This document shows positions 16,557 through 24,892 of a DNA stretch of 34,870 bases, piece after piece; positions within the stretch are counted from its first letter, which is position 1; the number at the start of each line of letters is the position of its first letter. The position numbers were made by a program, and so were the translations under genes. The stretch is from Candidatus Nitrosopolaris wilkensis (GTDB taxonomy: Archaea; Thermoproteota; Nitrososphaeria; Nitrososphaerales; Nitrososphaeraceae): positions 1 through 34,870 of the forward strand of contig QHBN01000050.1 of assembly GCA_003176995.1 (NCBI GenBank), written 5' to 3'. The notes beneath the pieces were generated by a model. That model searched no databases and was not told where the DNA came from. It saw only the letters and a program-made list of their open reading frames with translations.

Positions 16557-16751
16557 CGAACTTGTGACCAAACTTGTAATTTTTTCATATGACTCAATTT
16601 AATTGGTTCCTGCTCACAGGAACTTTTCTTTTCAGAAATCATAATTTAATGTAAGTATAGGTACTCGTAAATTTTGTAACGTCAGAATGCTGCTACGAAG
16701 CGAGCATAAAAAATAAAAGGTTGAGACTAAGTCATCTTTTGTTTTGCGCTA

Positions 16752-16988
16752 TCAGTGATGGTATTTGTGGTAATAGTGGTGATGATGGCTGTGGTGGTGA
16801 TGATAGTGGTGATGGCTGTGGTGGTGATGATAGTCGTGGTGATGATGGCTGTGGTGGTGATGATAGTCGTGGTGATGTGAGCCGTAGGCAAATGCGTGGT
16901 TGACAACAAGCGGACCTGTTGCAAAAAGCATTGCTACTGCTACGAGAGCCAAACTACTAACCATTGCTGCTTTTGTTTTTGAATACAT
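16752..16988 (-). CDS. Secreted histidine-rich peptide
   Basis: The 78-residue product has a clear signal peptide: MYSKTKAAMVSSLALVAVAM, a hydrophobic core, and an AFA cleavage site near residue 34. The mature part, about 44 residues, is nearly all His, Tyr, Ser and Asp: 29 histidines in blocks HHHH separated by S, DY or Y. It is encoded by a tandem repeat. Such a peptide should bind Cu, Ni, Zn or Co outside the membrane; copper is of special interest in ammonia oxidizers, which rely on copper enzymes, but the metal is inference. The intact signal peptide in front of the repeat supports a real gene. No other family features are present. Confidence 0.75.
   Translation of the reverse strand: MYSKTKAAMVSSLALVAVAMLFATGPLVVNHAFAYGSHHHDYHHHHSHHHHDYHHHHSHHHYHHHHSHHHHYYHKYHH
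16781..16873. repeat. Tandem repeat encoding the histidine blocks
   Basis: Three copies of a unit beginning gatgatggctgtggtggtga occur at 16781-16810, 16811-16840 and 16841-16873 (30, 30 and 33 bases). They differ by loss of one gat or one cgt triplet, so all length changes keep the histidine frame. This suggests growth by slippage or unequal exchange under coding constraint. Confidence 0.85.
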
Positions 16989-17359
16989 CGAGAAGCTGAT
17001 TGAAACATGCTTTATAAGCGGTTGCTATTAGATTTTTTGCACATTGATGCTATAATATAATATAATTGTATTATTCCACACTAAGGATCAATTTTATACA
17101 AAGAGCTTTGAGATATTTCACGTATTTATTATGAAAATATTGGAGAATAGCTAAGACAATCCTTCTTCTGGGACGGCATAATTAGAATAACAAAGTATAC
17201 AACGATAGTTTATCGATTCTCTAATCGATCATCGTTCAGAATTTGATTTTATCTCGATGTTCAATTTAGATTTGCGGCGGGGCGACTGAGAATTAGATCT
17301 CGGCGTGGTAAGTGGCGGTCACCTATCCAACTCGCTCCTCAAGTAGTTTGGTGCGAAAT
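16989..17359. other. Intergenic region
   Basis: This 371-base AT-rich spacer holds the likely promoter of the histidine-rich peptide gene in its first 100 bases (AT-rich element around 17050-17065 on the minus strand). Nothing else was recognised. Confidence 0.35.
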
Positions 17360-17665
17360 CTAGGATTCGTTGGCTGAAGCGGCAGTCCGCTCCTCCAGTC
17401 CTTTCGTTTCCGGATGTATCATATACTTTCGCGCCATGAAGAGCAGGAGTATACCAAAGAGGAATAATACTGCGGCAAGGCCTTGTGCCCCTCCATTTGG
17501 TACGGCTTCGAAATAAATTATTGAAAATATAATACTGGCTGAGGCCTGGAACACATATTTCCACGATTCACTTATCTTTGCCTTCCTTGCAAAAAATCCG
17601 AGTCCGAAAATAGCCGCTGCAGGATAAATTGTGAATAAGATGTACTGATCAATATCTAATGCCAA
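17360..17665 (-). CDS. Small integral membrane protein, unknown function
   Basis: The 101-residue protein has three hydrophobic segments (about residues 8-26, 37-54 and 61-79), a basic loop FARKAKISESWKY after the first, and a polar C-terminal tail (HPETKGLEERTAASANES). The pattern of evenly spaced membrane helices with charged loops indicates a real gene. I recognise no family. It stands alone between the histidine-rich peptide gene and a long intergenic region. Confidence 0.7.
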   Translation of the reverse strand: MALDIDQYILFTIYPAAAIFGLGFFARKAKISESWKYVFQASASIIFSIIYFEAVPNGGAQGLAAVLFLFGILLLFMARKYMIHPETKGLEERTAASANES

Positions 17666-18251
17666 GCATTAGATTATATAATTTGATCTTATATATTCCT
17701 ACTATCTTTGGACAGGGCTAAACCAAGTGATCTAACAATCCTGACAAAGCCATAAAGTATCACATTAACAACAGTAACGTGGGAATAGAGTAATGGATGA
17801 CTTCAGAAAGATAGATTTGGCAACTGAATGACTAAAAATAATACAGCTGCAATTTATAAAATCGATGATGAAATCATGTCCTGGATCGGCTCCAACATAT
17901 TAGCTGTGTATCACTGCTGCCTGAAACGATTTTACTCTATGTCTTTCAGGTTGGCTAAGCAGAGAAGGCTTGCTATTGACCACCACTGTACACTCAAAAT
18001 AATAGAATGCATTGTTTATAGCGAAGAAACAGAGAGTAGGAGAGTGTGGGCTGTGGACCAGACCAACGGATAGCAGATGTGAGCGGCTATCAAGTACAGT
18101 ACGGGACTGGCCAACTTCAACAACCAAAATGAATGCACACGATTGTAGTGTTTATTCAAAAGTTGGAATGCTGAGGATGGAGGATTTTATACAATACTCC
18201 AAAATTTAATAAAGTCGTTTATGAACTAGACTATCTTAGAAGTTACAGATT
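17666..18251. other. Intergenic region with a GC-rich patch
   Basis: No protein gene is supported; several 65-81 codon frames on both strands overlap each other and look like chance. The stretch 18040-18115 is GC-rich with nested stems and is listed as a candidate RNA. Confidence 0.4.
18040..18115. ncRNA. Candidate structured RNA (orientation unknown)
   Basis: Inside AT-rich DNA this patch can fold with an outer stem (GG.CCAG at 18055-18061 with CTGGCC at 18107-18112) enclosing a six-pair hairpin GATAGC (18069-18074) / GCTATC (18086-18091) and the self-complementary GTACAGTAC. It matches no RNA family I know. Local base composition and folding are the only evidence. Confidence 0.22.
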
Positions 18252-19028
18252 GTGTTAGTCGTGGACTTAAAAAACGCTTTAGTCGATGCTGTGACAGAGA
18301 CTGTAAACGAAGAATCTTCTTTAGCAGTCGCCTTTTCTGGTGGTATTGACAGTAGCTTGCTTGCAAAACTCTGCAATGATATAGGAATTAAAGTCACACT
18401 ATTAACTATCGGATTTCCTGGTTCTCTAGATATTGAATTTTCAAAGGTAATTGCGACAAGGTTGGGTTTACCTCATAAGTTGTTGGAGTTAAAAAAAGAG
18501 GATTTCCACAATAAACAGAGATATATATCGCAGAAATTAGGTTGTGGGAATATCTCCCATATTGAAAATTGCATAGCATTTTTTTATCTTGGAATGCTCG
18601 CACAACAAAATGGTTTACGATTAATTTTAACTGCAAATGGTTGTGATGAGCTTTTCTGTGGTTACGATAGATTTAGATCAATTTACAAATACGGTAATGC
18701 GAGAATTATGCAATTAATACATGAAAAGATTGAAAATGAGATCATCCTCATGAAGGAGGTGGAATCCATAACAGCAGAGTTTGGCATAAAAACTAAGCAC
18801 CCTTTTCTGTCAGAAAAATTTATCTCAGTTGCTCTGGAGATTTCAATTGATAATAAGATCAAGGGTTGCGATGATTTCATTCGGAAACACATCCTCAGGG
18901 AGGTCGCTTTAACGATTGGTGTTCCCCACGAAGCTGCAGAAAAGCCCAAGAAGGCTATGCAGTACGGTTCGCTAATCCACAAGAATTTCAAAGACTCAAC
19001 ATTTAAAATTGCAAATATTGATTCATAG
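18252..19028 (+). CDS. Stand-alone asparagine-synthetase-type ATP pyrophosphatase domain
   Basis: The 258-residue protein is only the C-terminal (synthetase) half of AsnB-like enzymes. It has the PP-loop AFSGGIDSSLLAK (27-39), a second ATP-site element ANGCDELFCGYDRF (128-141), the HPFLSEKFI segment and the late KPKKAMQYGS. The glutamine-hydrolysing N-terminal domain of AsnB is missing and no partner gene is next to it. It could amidate aspartate with free ammonia, plausible in an ammonia oxidizer, or adenylate another carboxylate. The start is probably GTG 18252; another GTG follows three codons later. It converges on purB, overlapping by six bases. Confidence 0.82.
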   Translation: MLVVDLKNALVDAVTETVNEESSLAVAFSGGIDSSLLAKLCNDIGIKVTLLTIGFPGSLDIEFSKVIATRLGLPHKLLELKKEDFHNKQRYISQKLGCGNISHIENCIAFFYLGMLAQQNGLRLILTANGCDELFCGYDRFRSIYKYGNARIMQLIHEKIENEIILMKEVESITAEFGIKTKHPFLSEKFISVALEISIDNKIKGCDDFIRKHILREVALTIGVPHEAAEKPKKAMQYGSLIHKNFKDSTFKIANIDS

Positions 19029-20408
19029 CGAAAGTTTAGATTTATGATCAAAATATTTGTTTCTTGTATTCCTTACCTTATTCACGACATGATCAATGAT
19101 TTCTGATGAGGCACCGAGATGGTTGTTTGGTTCAAATATATACTTTAACTCTTCTGACGACAGTTTCTTTGCTAAATGGGAATCCCTTTTGATGGCATCA
19201 CGGAAATGCTGTCCGCTCTGCAATGCCGAAAATGCTACCCGTTGGATATCCCTGTATGCCGTAATCCTAGGGACTCCTTTTTTGACCAACGCATCCAGAA
19301 CAAATTCCGAATAAATCTGACCTTTCGTCATGTCCAAGTTCGAGGTGAGACGCTGGGTATTTATTTTTAGTTCTGCGATGACACTCATTAATGAATTCAA
19401 CATTTCATCTAGCAGAATTGCAGCCATTGGAATGGTAAATCGTTCATTCGCCGAATTTGATAGATCTCTTTCATGCCATAACGGGATATTCTCCAATGCA
19501 ACGTCAATTAGAGATCGGAGAAGCCTTGCAAGTGAAGAAACTTTCTCACTTCTAATAGGATTGCGTTTAACAGGAACTGCGCTGCTTCCCATCTGACCTT
19601 TTCTAAAATGTTCTGCAACCTCACCTAACTCGGTTCTTTGTAAATTCCTAACTTCAGTCGCAATTTTGTCGAGTGTGCAGCCAACAAGCGTGATCAAAAA
19701 TTGTATCTCTGCAATTCGTTCACGCGGAATTACCTGGGTCGCCGCATCCACGGGATGCAAACTCAGGTTCTTTGCTACTATTTTTTGCACCTCTAAAGCT
19801 CTCTTTCCCATTAAAGAACCTGTACCCACGACACCTAGTGTCTTGCAAAGCAAGAAGCGCTTTTTTCCTTCTTCAAGTCTTTCAATGTGAGTTGCCATCT
19901 CTGCAGCCCAAACCGCAAATTTCAATCCAAATGCGATAATACTTGTATGCTGTCCATGTGTTCTTCCGACTGCGGGCTGTGCACGAAATTCGACTGAGCG
20001 GTCAGCCAAAATTAAGGCAAGTCTCAAAATTTTGGGTTCAATAATGCGAAGGACATCTCTCATCTGCATCGATATAGTGGTATCTATAATGTCATTGCTC
20101 GTTAGACCGTAGTGAATCCACGGCTTCGATTTCGCCGAACACTTCTCGCTTAAGGCTTCCACAACTGCAGCTGTATCATGCTCGCTAATTGCTTCTAATT
20201 TACCCACTCGTTCTAAAGTAATCTTGTCGGACTTCGCTATTTTGACAATTTCCTTTGCAACACTTACAGGAATCATATTGATTTGAGCCTGTGCCTTTGC
20301 CACCGCGGCTTCAAACTCTAGCTGATATTGTAATCGGTCTCTTTCTTCGAATATTCGCTTGACTTGAGGACTCCCGTAGCGACCTGTATCAATCGGAAGA
20401 ATTGGCAT
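19023..20408 (-). CDS. purB: Adenylosuccinate lyase
   Basis: The 461-residue enzyme (ATG 20408, MPILPIDTGRYG...) belongs to the fumarase/aspartase superfamily and has the signature GSSAVPVKRNPIRSE (about residues 264-278), as well as EHDTAAVVEAL and TVGRTHGQHTSI-like regions (PAVGRTHGQHTS). It cleaves adenylosuccinate and SAICAR in purine synthesis. The frame is open 19 codons further upstream, but that extension (MICCFPITFNFLV...) is hydrophobic and not part of the family's usual start, so ATG 20408 is preferred. The gene is divergent from rtcB across 135 bases. Confidence 0.95.
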   Translation of the reverse strand: MPILPIDTGRYGSPQVKRIFEERDRLQYQLEFEAAVAKAQAQINMIPVSVAKEIVKIAKSDKITLERVGKLEAISEHDTAAVVEALSEKCSAKSKPWIHYGLTSNDIIDTTISMQMRDVLRIIEPKILRLALILADRSVEFRAQPAVGRTHGQHTSIIAFGLKFAVWAAEMATHIERLEEGKKRFLLCKTLGVVGTGSLMGKRALEVQKIVAKNLSLHPVDAATQVIPRERIAEIQFLITLVGCTLDKIATEVRNLQRTELGEVAEHFRKGQMGSSAVPVKRNPIRSEKVSSLARLLRSLIDVALENIPLWHERDLSNSANERFTIPMAAILLDEMLNSLMSVIAELKINTQRLTSNLDMTKGQIYSEFVLDALVKKGVPRITAYRDIQRVAFSALQSGQHFRDAIKRDSHLAKKLSSEELKYIFEPNNHLGASSEIIDHVVNKVRNTRNKYFDHKSKLSL

Positions 20409-20543
20409 ATACACAAGTCCGCCGAAGACAAGAAAATTAAACGTTATTGGGAAACAACAAATCATCTGCCCGGTTCTTGCCAGCAGAACGTAAATTATCT
20501 AAGCAAGGCTTATAATGACTCCTCCCCAAATCCACAGACGACT

Positions 20544-22019
20544 ATGAATGAATTAGTAACCAAAATCGGTAACCACAAAGTCACCAAGATTAATGAGTTT
20601 GAGTTCCGAGTAGAGATGGATGGTTCTAATGACATGAAGGTGCCTGTTACGATTTATGCTAACGACGATCTTATTTCGAAGATGACGATTGACAGAACTA
20701 TTCATCAGGCAGTAAATGTTTCAACATTGCCTGGGGTAAAGAAACATGTTGTCGTTCTTCCAGACGGACATGAAGGCTATGGATTCCCCGTCGGTGGAGT
20801 CGCCGCTACCGACCTTGAAGAGGGAGTGATTAGCCCTGGTGGAGTAGGATATGATATAAACTGTGGAGTAAGGTTAATTAAAACGAGTTTGACCGAAAGA
20901 GATCTAAAACCCAGATTAAAAGATCTAGTAAATGAGCTCTTTAGGTCTATTCCGTTGGGAGTGGGGAGTGAAGGAAGAGTTAAATTGACCAAAGCTGAGC
21001 TCGATGAACTTCTTGTAGAAGGCGTAGACTGGGCAATAGGGCGCGGATACGGATGGGAACAGGATGCAGAGGTGTGTGAAGAAGGAGGAAAAATGATAGG
21101 AGCAGAGCCAGATAGCGTTTCAGATATCGCTAAAAAACGTGGCGTACCACAATTAGGTAGCTTAGGATCAGGTAATCATTTTCTCGAAATACAGAAAGTT
21201 GACAAAATCGTTAATGAAAGAGCTGCAAAAGCGATGGGCATTGACGAACAAGGCCAGTTGACTGTTTTAATTCATTGCGGCTCGAGAGGATTCGGACATC
21301 AGGTCTGCAGCGACTATTTACGTATTTCCGAAATTGCTTTGAAAAAGTACGGTACTCAATTGATCGACCGAGAACTGGCGTGCGTGCCTAATCAATCACT
21401 AGAAGGCGAGAATTATCGAAGGGCAATGAATTCTGCTTTAAACTTTGCATGGTGCAACAGGGAGATGATAACTCATTGGACAAGAAAGACATTTGAAAAA
21501 GTGTTTGGTATGAGTGAGCAGCAGCTAGATATGAAACTTGTTTATGATGTCTCCCATAATATAGCCAAAGTGGAACGATATTCCATCAATGGAGAAGGAA
21601 TGCGCGATCTAGTTATTCATAGAAAGGGTGCTACCAGAGCCTTTCCTGCAGGCATGCATGAAATCCCTGCAAAATACCGTGAAATAGGGCAGCCTGTAAT
21701 TATTCCAGGATCTATGGGAACTGCAAGTTGGATTCTTATAGGTAATAAAAAGTCTCTTGATTTGAGTTTTGGATCAACTGCACATGGAGCAGGCAGAACA
21801 ATGTCAAGATCTGCAGCAAAAAGAAGTCATACTGTTGAAGAGGTAAGAACCAAGTTAGAATCAAGGGGCATTTATGTCAAGGGATTAACGAAGGAGGGAA
21901 TAGTTGAAGAAACACCCGATGCATATAAAGACGTTGATGCCGTGGTAGACGTCTCTGACTCGCTCGGAATAGCAACCAAAGTAGTAAGATTAATCCCATT
22001 AGGGGTGATAAAGGGTTAA
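20544..22019 (+). CDS. rtcB: tRNA-splicing ligase RtcB
   Basis: Starting at ATG 20544 the product has 491 residues, the normal length. All active-site residues of RtcB are visible: D104 and C107 in VGYDINCGVR, H212 in GSGNHFLEI, H244 in IHCGSRGFGHQ, H338 in YDVSHNIAK, and H414 in HGAGRTMSR, the histidine that carries GMP. RtcB joins RNA ends with 2',3'-cyclic phosphate to 5'-hydroxyl ends using GTP and Mn, and seals tRNA exons in archaea. The 60 in-frame codons upstream overlap the purB 5' end and are not expected to be translated. It heads an operon: the next gene begins within its stop codon (TAATG). Confidence 0.97.
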   Translation: MNELVTKIGNHKVTKINEFEFRVEMDGSNDMKVPVTIYANDDLISKMTIDRTIHQAVNVSTLPGVKKHVVVLPDGHEGYGFPVGGVAATDLEEGVISPGGVGYDINCGVRLIKTSLTERDLKPRLKDLVNELFRSIPLGVGSEGRVKLTKAELDELLVEGVDWAIGRGYGWEQDAEVCEEGGKMIGAEPDSVSDIAKKRGVPQLGSLGSGNHFLEIQKVDKIVNERAAKAMGIDEQGQLTVLIHCGSRGFGHQVCSDYLRISEIALKKYGTQLIDRELACVPNQSLEGENYRRAMNSALNFAWCNREMITHWTRKTFEKVFGMSEQQLDMKLVYDVSHNIAKVERYSINGEGMRDLVIHRKGATRAFPAGMHEIPAKYREIGQPVIIPGSMGTASWILIGNKKSLDLSFGSTAHGAGRTMSRSAAKRSHTVEEVRTKLESRGIYVKGLTKEGIVEETPDAYKDVDAVVDVSDSLGIATKVVRLIPLGVIKG

Positions 22020-22432
22020 TGTCAGAGGAAGAAGATCGAGATCTCACAATTATCAAGGCTCGAAAAATGAAAGAGCTACAGAAGCAAGCTGCCACACAGG
22101 AGAAGATGAAAGTAAGGAAAGAACAGGAAAGTCAACCGCGAACAGACATGGAAATCATATCTAGCTACCTGTACGATAGGGGCGAAGAAGTACTGGATCT
22201 TGCAAAATCTCAGTTCCCAATTCAAACGAGGGCGATAGTAAGGAAAATTGTGGAATTAGTCAAAGCAGGCGAGATTAACCAAAGGATATCAGGAGGAGAA
22301 TTGTTGGCATTGTTCCGATCCGTAGGGATGAATATCAGGGTTAATACAAGTATCAGAGTTGAGGATCATGGTAAGTTAGTTTCCTTTTCTGATAAACTGA
22401 AGTACGAAAACGAAGACAACACGACTGCATAG
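22019..22432 (+). CDS. PDCD5/TFAR19-family DNA-binding protein
   Basis: The 137-residue protein matches the PDCD5 family in layout: a charged N-terminal helix (EEEDRDLTIIKARKMKELQ), then a triple-helix core with RGEEVLDLAKSQFPIQTRAI, IVELVKAGEINQRISGGELL, and a C-terminal NIRVNTSIRV strand-like segment. Archaeal members bind DNA and are conserved, though their exact role is unsettled. It overlaps rtcB by one base (TAATG), so the two are translationally coupled. In many archaea PDCD5 genes sit beside ribosomal genes; pairing with rtcB is noted here. Confidence 0.85.
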   Translation: MSEEEDRDLTIIKARKMKELQKQAATQEKMKVRKEQESQPRTDMEIISSYLYDRGEEVLDLAKSQFPIQTRAIVRKIVELVKAGEINQRISGGELLALFRSVGMNIRVNTSIRVEDHGKLVSFSDKLKYENEDNTTA

Positions 22433-22442
22433 TAAAGAATCT

Positions 22443-22787
22443 ATGCCATTGATCGATGCTTTTCTTATAGACTTTGTAACTGTCGATTTTGAATCCGACA
22501 GTAAAATTGCAAAAGAGGTACTATACGAGTTTCAGAAGAATTGCAATTATGACAACGATGATAATTGCAATTTCGTTCTAGACTCTCCGGTCCCTAGTGC
22601 AGGATGGTATTTTGCCAAGTTATTCCTCTCCAGCCAGTTTGTAAAAAAGTTGTATGAGCTTAATTCAGATCAAATTGATAATTCAAAAGGTAAAAAATTT
22701 GAGGACAAGTTTGTTTCCTGGTTAAGTATAAATTTCAAAAAAAGAAAATGTGAGGCACACCTAAAAATTGCTTCAGAAATGAAATAA
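22443..22787 (+). CDS. Hypothetical protein downstream of rtcB-PDCD5
   Basis: The 114-residue product begins only 10 bases after the PDCD5-family gene and is likely its operon partner. It starts MPLIDAFLIDFVTVDFESD, has a Cys/Asn/Asp-rich patch (KNCNYDNDDNCNF, about 32-44), a helix AGWYFAKLFLSSQFVKKLY, and a Lys-rich tail. No family was recognised. There is no signal peptide or membrane helix. Confidence 0.6.
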   Translation: MPLIDAFLIDFVTVDFESDSKIAKEVLYEFQKNCNYDNDDNCNFVLDSPVPSAGWYFAKLFLSSQFVKKLYELNSDQIDNSKGKKFEDKFVSWLSINFKKRKCEAHLKIASEMK

Positions 22788-23228
22788 GGACCATTTCTTT
22801 CTTTATCAATTTCCTGTCACTTTAAAGACGAAACTGCTAAGCGCTAGTAATCCAAATTCTTGTCGAAATAAAGAATTGATTTTTACATTCTCTGAGTCTT
22901 GCTGTTGCCATCTGTTCTTCTCTAATCTGAGGAGGCAAATTCCTATTAATTCTATTAGTAACACCCTCATACAGAGCTGCCATTAAAACCCAAATAAGCT
23001 AAGACTCTTTATGCAGATTCAAGCAGCGTGACAGTTCAACTCGTCTTGTCTGAAAAGCACTAACGGCAAAAATTTATTTTCATGACCCTCTGTGAAAACG
23101 TGAGCGTGTTTAATCTATTCTGTCCACTAACATTGCCAGAAACAAAGTGCTGATGACATCTCCCAACTTCTGTACTGGTTTTCCCAAGTAGACTTCTTTC
23201 ATATCATCATGAGCCAATATTTGTTAAT
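22788..23228. other. Intergenic region with a possible small remnant
   Basis: No clear gene. A 48-codon minus-strand frame (22837-22983) is listed separately. The rest is AT-rich without visible structure. Confidence 0.35.
22837..22983 (-). CDS. Possible small ORF or gene fragment
   Basis: An ATG-started minus-strand frame encodes 48 residues, beginning MAALYEGVTNRINRNLPPQ and continuing IREEQMATARLREC. The charged helical character is unlike chance translation of AT-rich DNA, but no family is recognised and no neighbour in the same direction supports it. It may be part of an older gene. Confidence 0.2.
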   Translation of the reverse strand: MAALYEGVTNRINRNLPPQIREEQMATARLRECKNQFFISTRIWITSA

Positions 23229-24096
23229 TCAAGAAACATTTTTCTTCTTTAGCATAGAGAAGATTTCGAAGGGGCCATGGATATTTCTAAGTTCAGTAAC
23301 GATACCTAAGCTTTTTAGCTCAAATTGATTTGAAATTTTCGATTTTGTAGTAGCTGAGACGATGATCTGTCATCTATCACATAGATTTGTTAACCTGCAT
23401 GCTATATTTACAGTAGTACCTAGTGCAGTAAATTGAGTTCTCCGCTTAGTTCCTATGTTACCAACTATAGCATAACCAGTATTAATTCCACATTTCAATC
23501 CGATTGTTATTGTATGTGGAACATGTTTTTCCCATATACATATCCATTTTGCTTGGAGATCTTTAAAACGATCTTTTAATTCAAGAGCTGCCGCAACAGC
23601 ACAAATAGCATTCCCTGTACATTCTCCGGATTTACTTTCAAACCCAAAAATACCCATTACTCCATCTCCCATATACTTGTCCAATACTCCACCATATTCA
23701 AAAATTATTTTTCTTGCCATGTCAAAAAATTCCCTCAAAAATGGAACCAGTAATGTCGAATAGGTTTTAAGAATGTCACACAATTTGGAGAATCCCTTTA
23801 TGTCCCAAAAAACTACTGTTAATAACTTTCCAGTCGTTTTAAAACCCCCTCACCTTCACAGAAAGCTTTTGAAGTAATCCCGAATGTATAGTGAATCCTG
23901 GCTGCCGTCAGTCACAAGTTCGAGGAACGCCCATAGCTCGGTCATAGGTTCGTTCTTGTTCCCTGCAACCATGTATAGAATTGAAAAGGATATGTCAAAC
24001 ACAGATTCTATTCTGGATCTAGCAGTGTTTACTTATCAAATATCGCTCGAGTTCAGATACGTCTTCCAGTCGCAAGGAAGTAGCGTTTTGAGACAT
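23229..24096 (-). pseudogene. Class III adenylate/guanylate cyclase pseudogene
   Basis: Reading the minus strand from ATG 24096 gives a start (SQNATSLRLEDVSELERYL) that ends at a TAG. The frame of the next part (FDISFSILYMVAG, then MTELWAFLELVTDGS and YIRDYFKSFL) ends at a TGA. The cyclase domain follows: VVFWDIKGFSKL with the first metal-binding Asp, VLDKYMGDGVMGIFG with the second, and CGINTGYAIVGNIG. It then hits a TGA at 23370-23372, after which the same frame runs another 46 codons (QIIVSATTKS ... LRNIHGPFEIFSML) to a final stop. At least three disruptions make a working cyclase unlikely. The longest open piece is 23370-23783. Confidence 0.85.
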
Positions 24097-24481
24097 AGTT
24101 TCTTCCTTTAGCTATTCTGTGATCGTTTTACCTTCCTTATAGCCAAGGGAGCTACTTTAGGATGGGGAGGATTATCAATAATTGGTAATATACCGCACTT
24201 ATTAGGTACTATACGATAGTTTTCGTTTGAGGCAATCCATATCCCCATGAAGATACCTCAGCTTTTAATCTTTAAGGCACGAGCCAACAGATAGCTCTTC
24301 CTCCGTAGACATAGTTCTTCGCAATTTCGCTGAAAATTTTAGTATAGTCACGGGCCCGTAGTTCAGTTTGATCTAACTGATAATGCTTTATATCAGTTGA
24401 TTAACAAACAATTATCTTAATTTTTCGCGGAGGTACGAATGTCTTCTTGTATATAGATTAGAGTGGTACCAGCGAGAGATC
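24097..24481. other. Region between cyclase pseudogene and rps11
   Basis: It contains the tRNA-like fragment described separately and otherwise no gene. The 75-codon minus-strand frame at 24412-24639 overlaps rps11 in another frame and is not real. Confidence 0.35.
24352..24410 (+). other. tRNA-like 5' fragment with hairpin
   Basis: The sequence GGGCCCGTAGTTCAGTTTG reads like an acceptor strand, bases 8-9 and the start of a D-arm. The D-loop GG is changed to GA. It runs into a perfect eight-pair hairpin AACTGATA (24375-24382) / TATCAGTT (24391-24398). No T-arm and no matching CGGGCCC 3' strand follow. It is either a decayed tRNA 5' half or coincidence. Confidence 0.4.
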
Positions 24482-24892
24482 TCAAACTCTTCTTCCTCTC
24501 CTTCCACCGGGCTTCCGTGTTGTGTCATGAGGAACTGGAGTAACGTCATCAATTCGACCAATTCGGAAACCCGCCCGCGCCAAAGCTCTAATCGCTGCTT
24601 GGGCTCCAGGGCCTGGAATCCTCGGCCCCACACCTCCAACTGCTCTTACACGTATATGGAGAGCGTTGATCCCTTTTGTTTTGGCTGCATCAGCAGCGGC
24701 AACTGCAGATTTCATAGCAGCGTATGGTGAAGATTCATATCGGTCGGCTGTTACGTGCCTCCCTCCAGAACTGAAAGAAACCGTTTCAGCGCCGCTAACG
24801 TCTGTTATATGGACTAATGTATTGTTATAACTACTGAATATATGGGCTACCCCCCACTTAAATTGCGTAACTTCAGCGATATCTGTGGACAT
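24482..24892 (-). CDS. rps11: Small-subunit ribosomal protein S11 (uS11)
   Basis: The 136-residue protein is a standard archaeal uS11: [19 protein letters not shown] near the N-terminus, the Gly-rich [37 protein letters not shown] with the conserved GPG, and the basic C-terminus [15 protein letters not shown]. It binds 16S rRNA in the platform of the small subunit. Here it stands alone; the usual archaeal neighbours (S4, S13, RNA polymerase subunit D) are not in the window. The ATG start gives a normal N-terminus, with an AT-rich promoter element about 35 bases upstream. Confidence 0.98.
   Translation of the reverse strand: MSTDIAEVTQFKWGVAHIFSSYNNTLVHITDVSGAETVSFSSGGRHVTADRYESSPYAAMKSAVAAADAAKTKGINALHIRVRAVGGVGPRIPGPGAQAAIRALARAGFRIGRIDDVTPVPHDTTRKPGGRRGRRV

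Noticed and set aside
14100-16700. Search for CRISPR-like spaced repeats or insertion-sequence ends
   Set aside because: No regularly spaced direct repeats and no transposase frame were seen; the palindromes are not arranged as element ends.
16721-16924. Gly/Asp-rich and Thr/Ile-rich frames opposite or beside the histidine-rich gene
   Set aside because: They are other-frame readings of the same tandem repeat and lack signal peptide or start context.
20364-20543. Sixty-codon N-terminal extension of RtcB
   Set aside because: It overlaps the purB 5' end on the other strand, is not part of the family and an ATG at 20544 gives the normal length.
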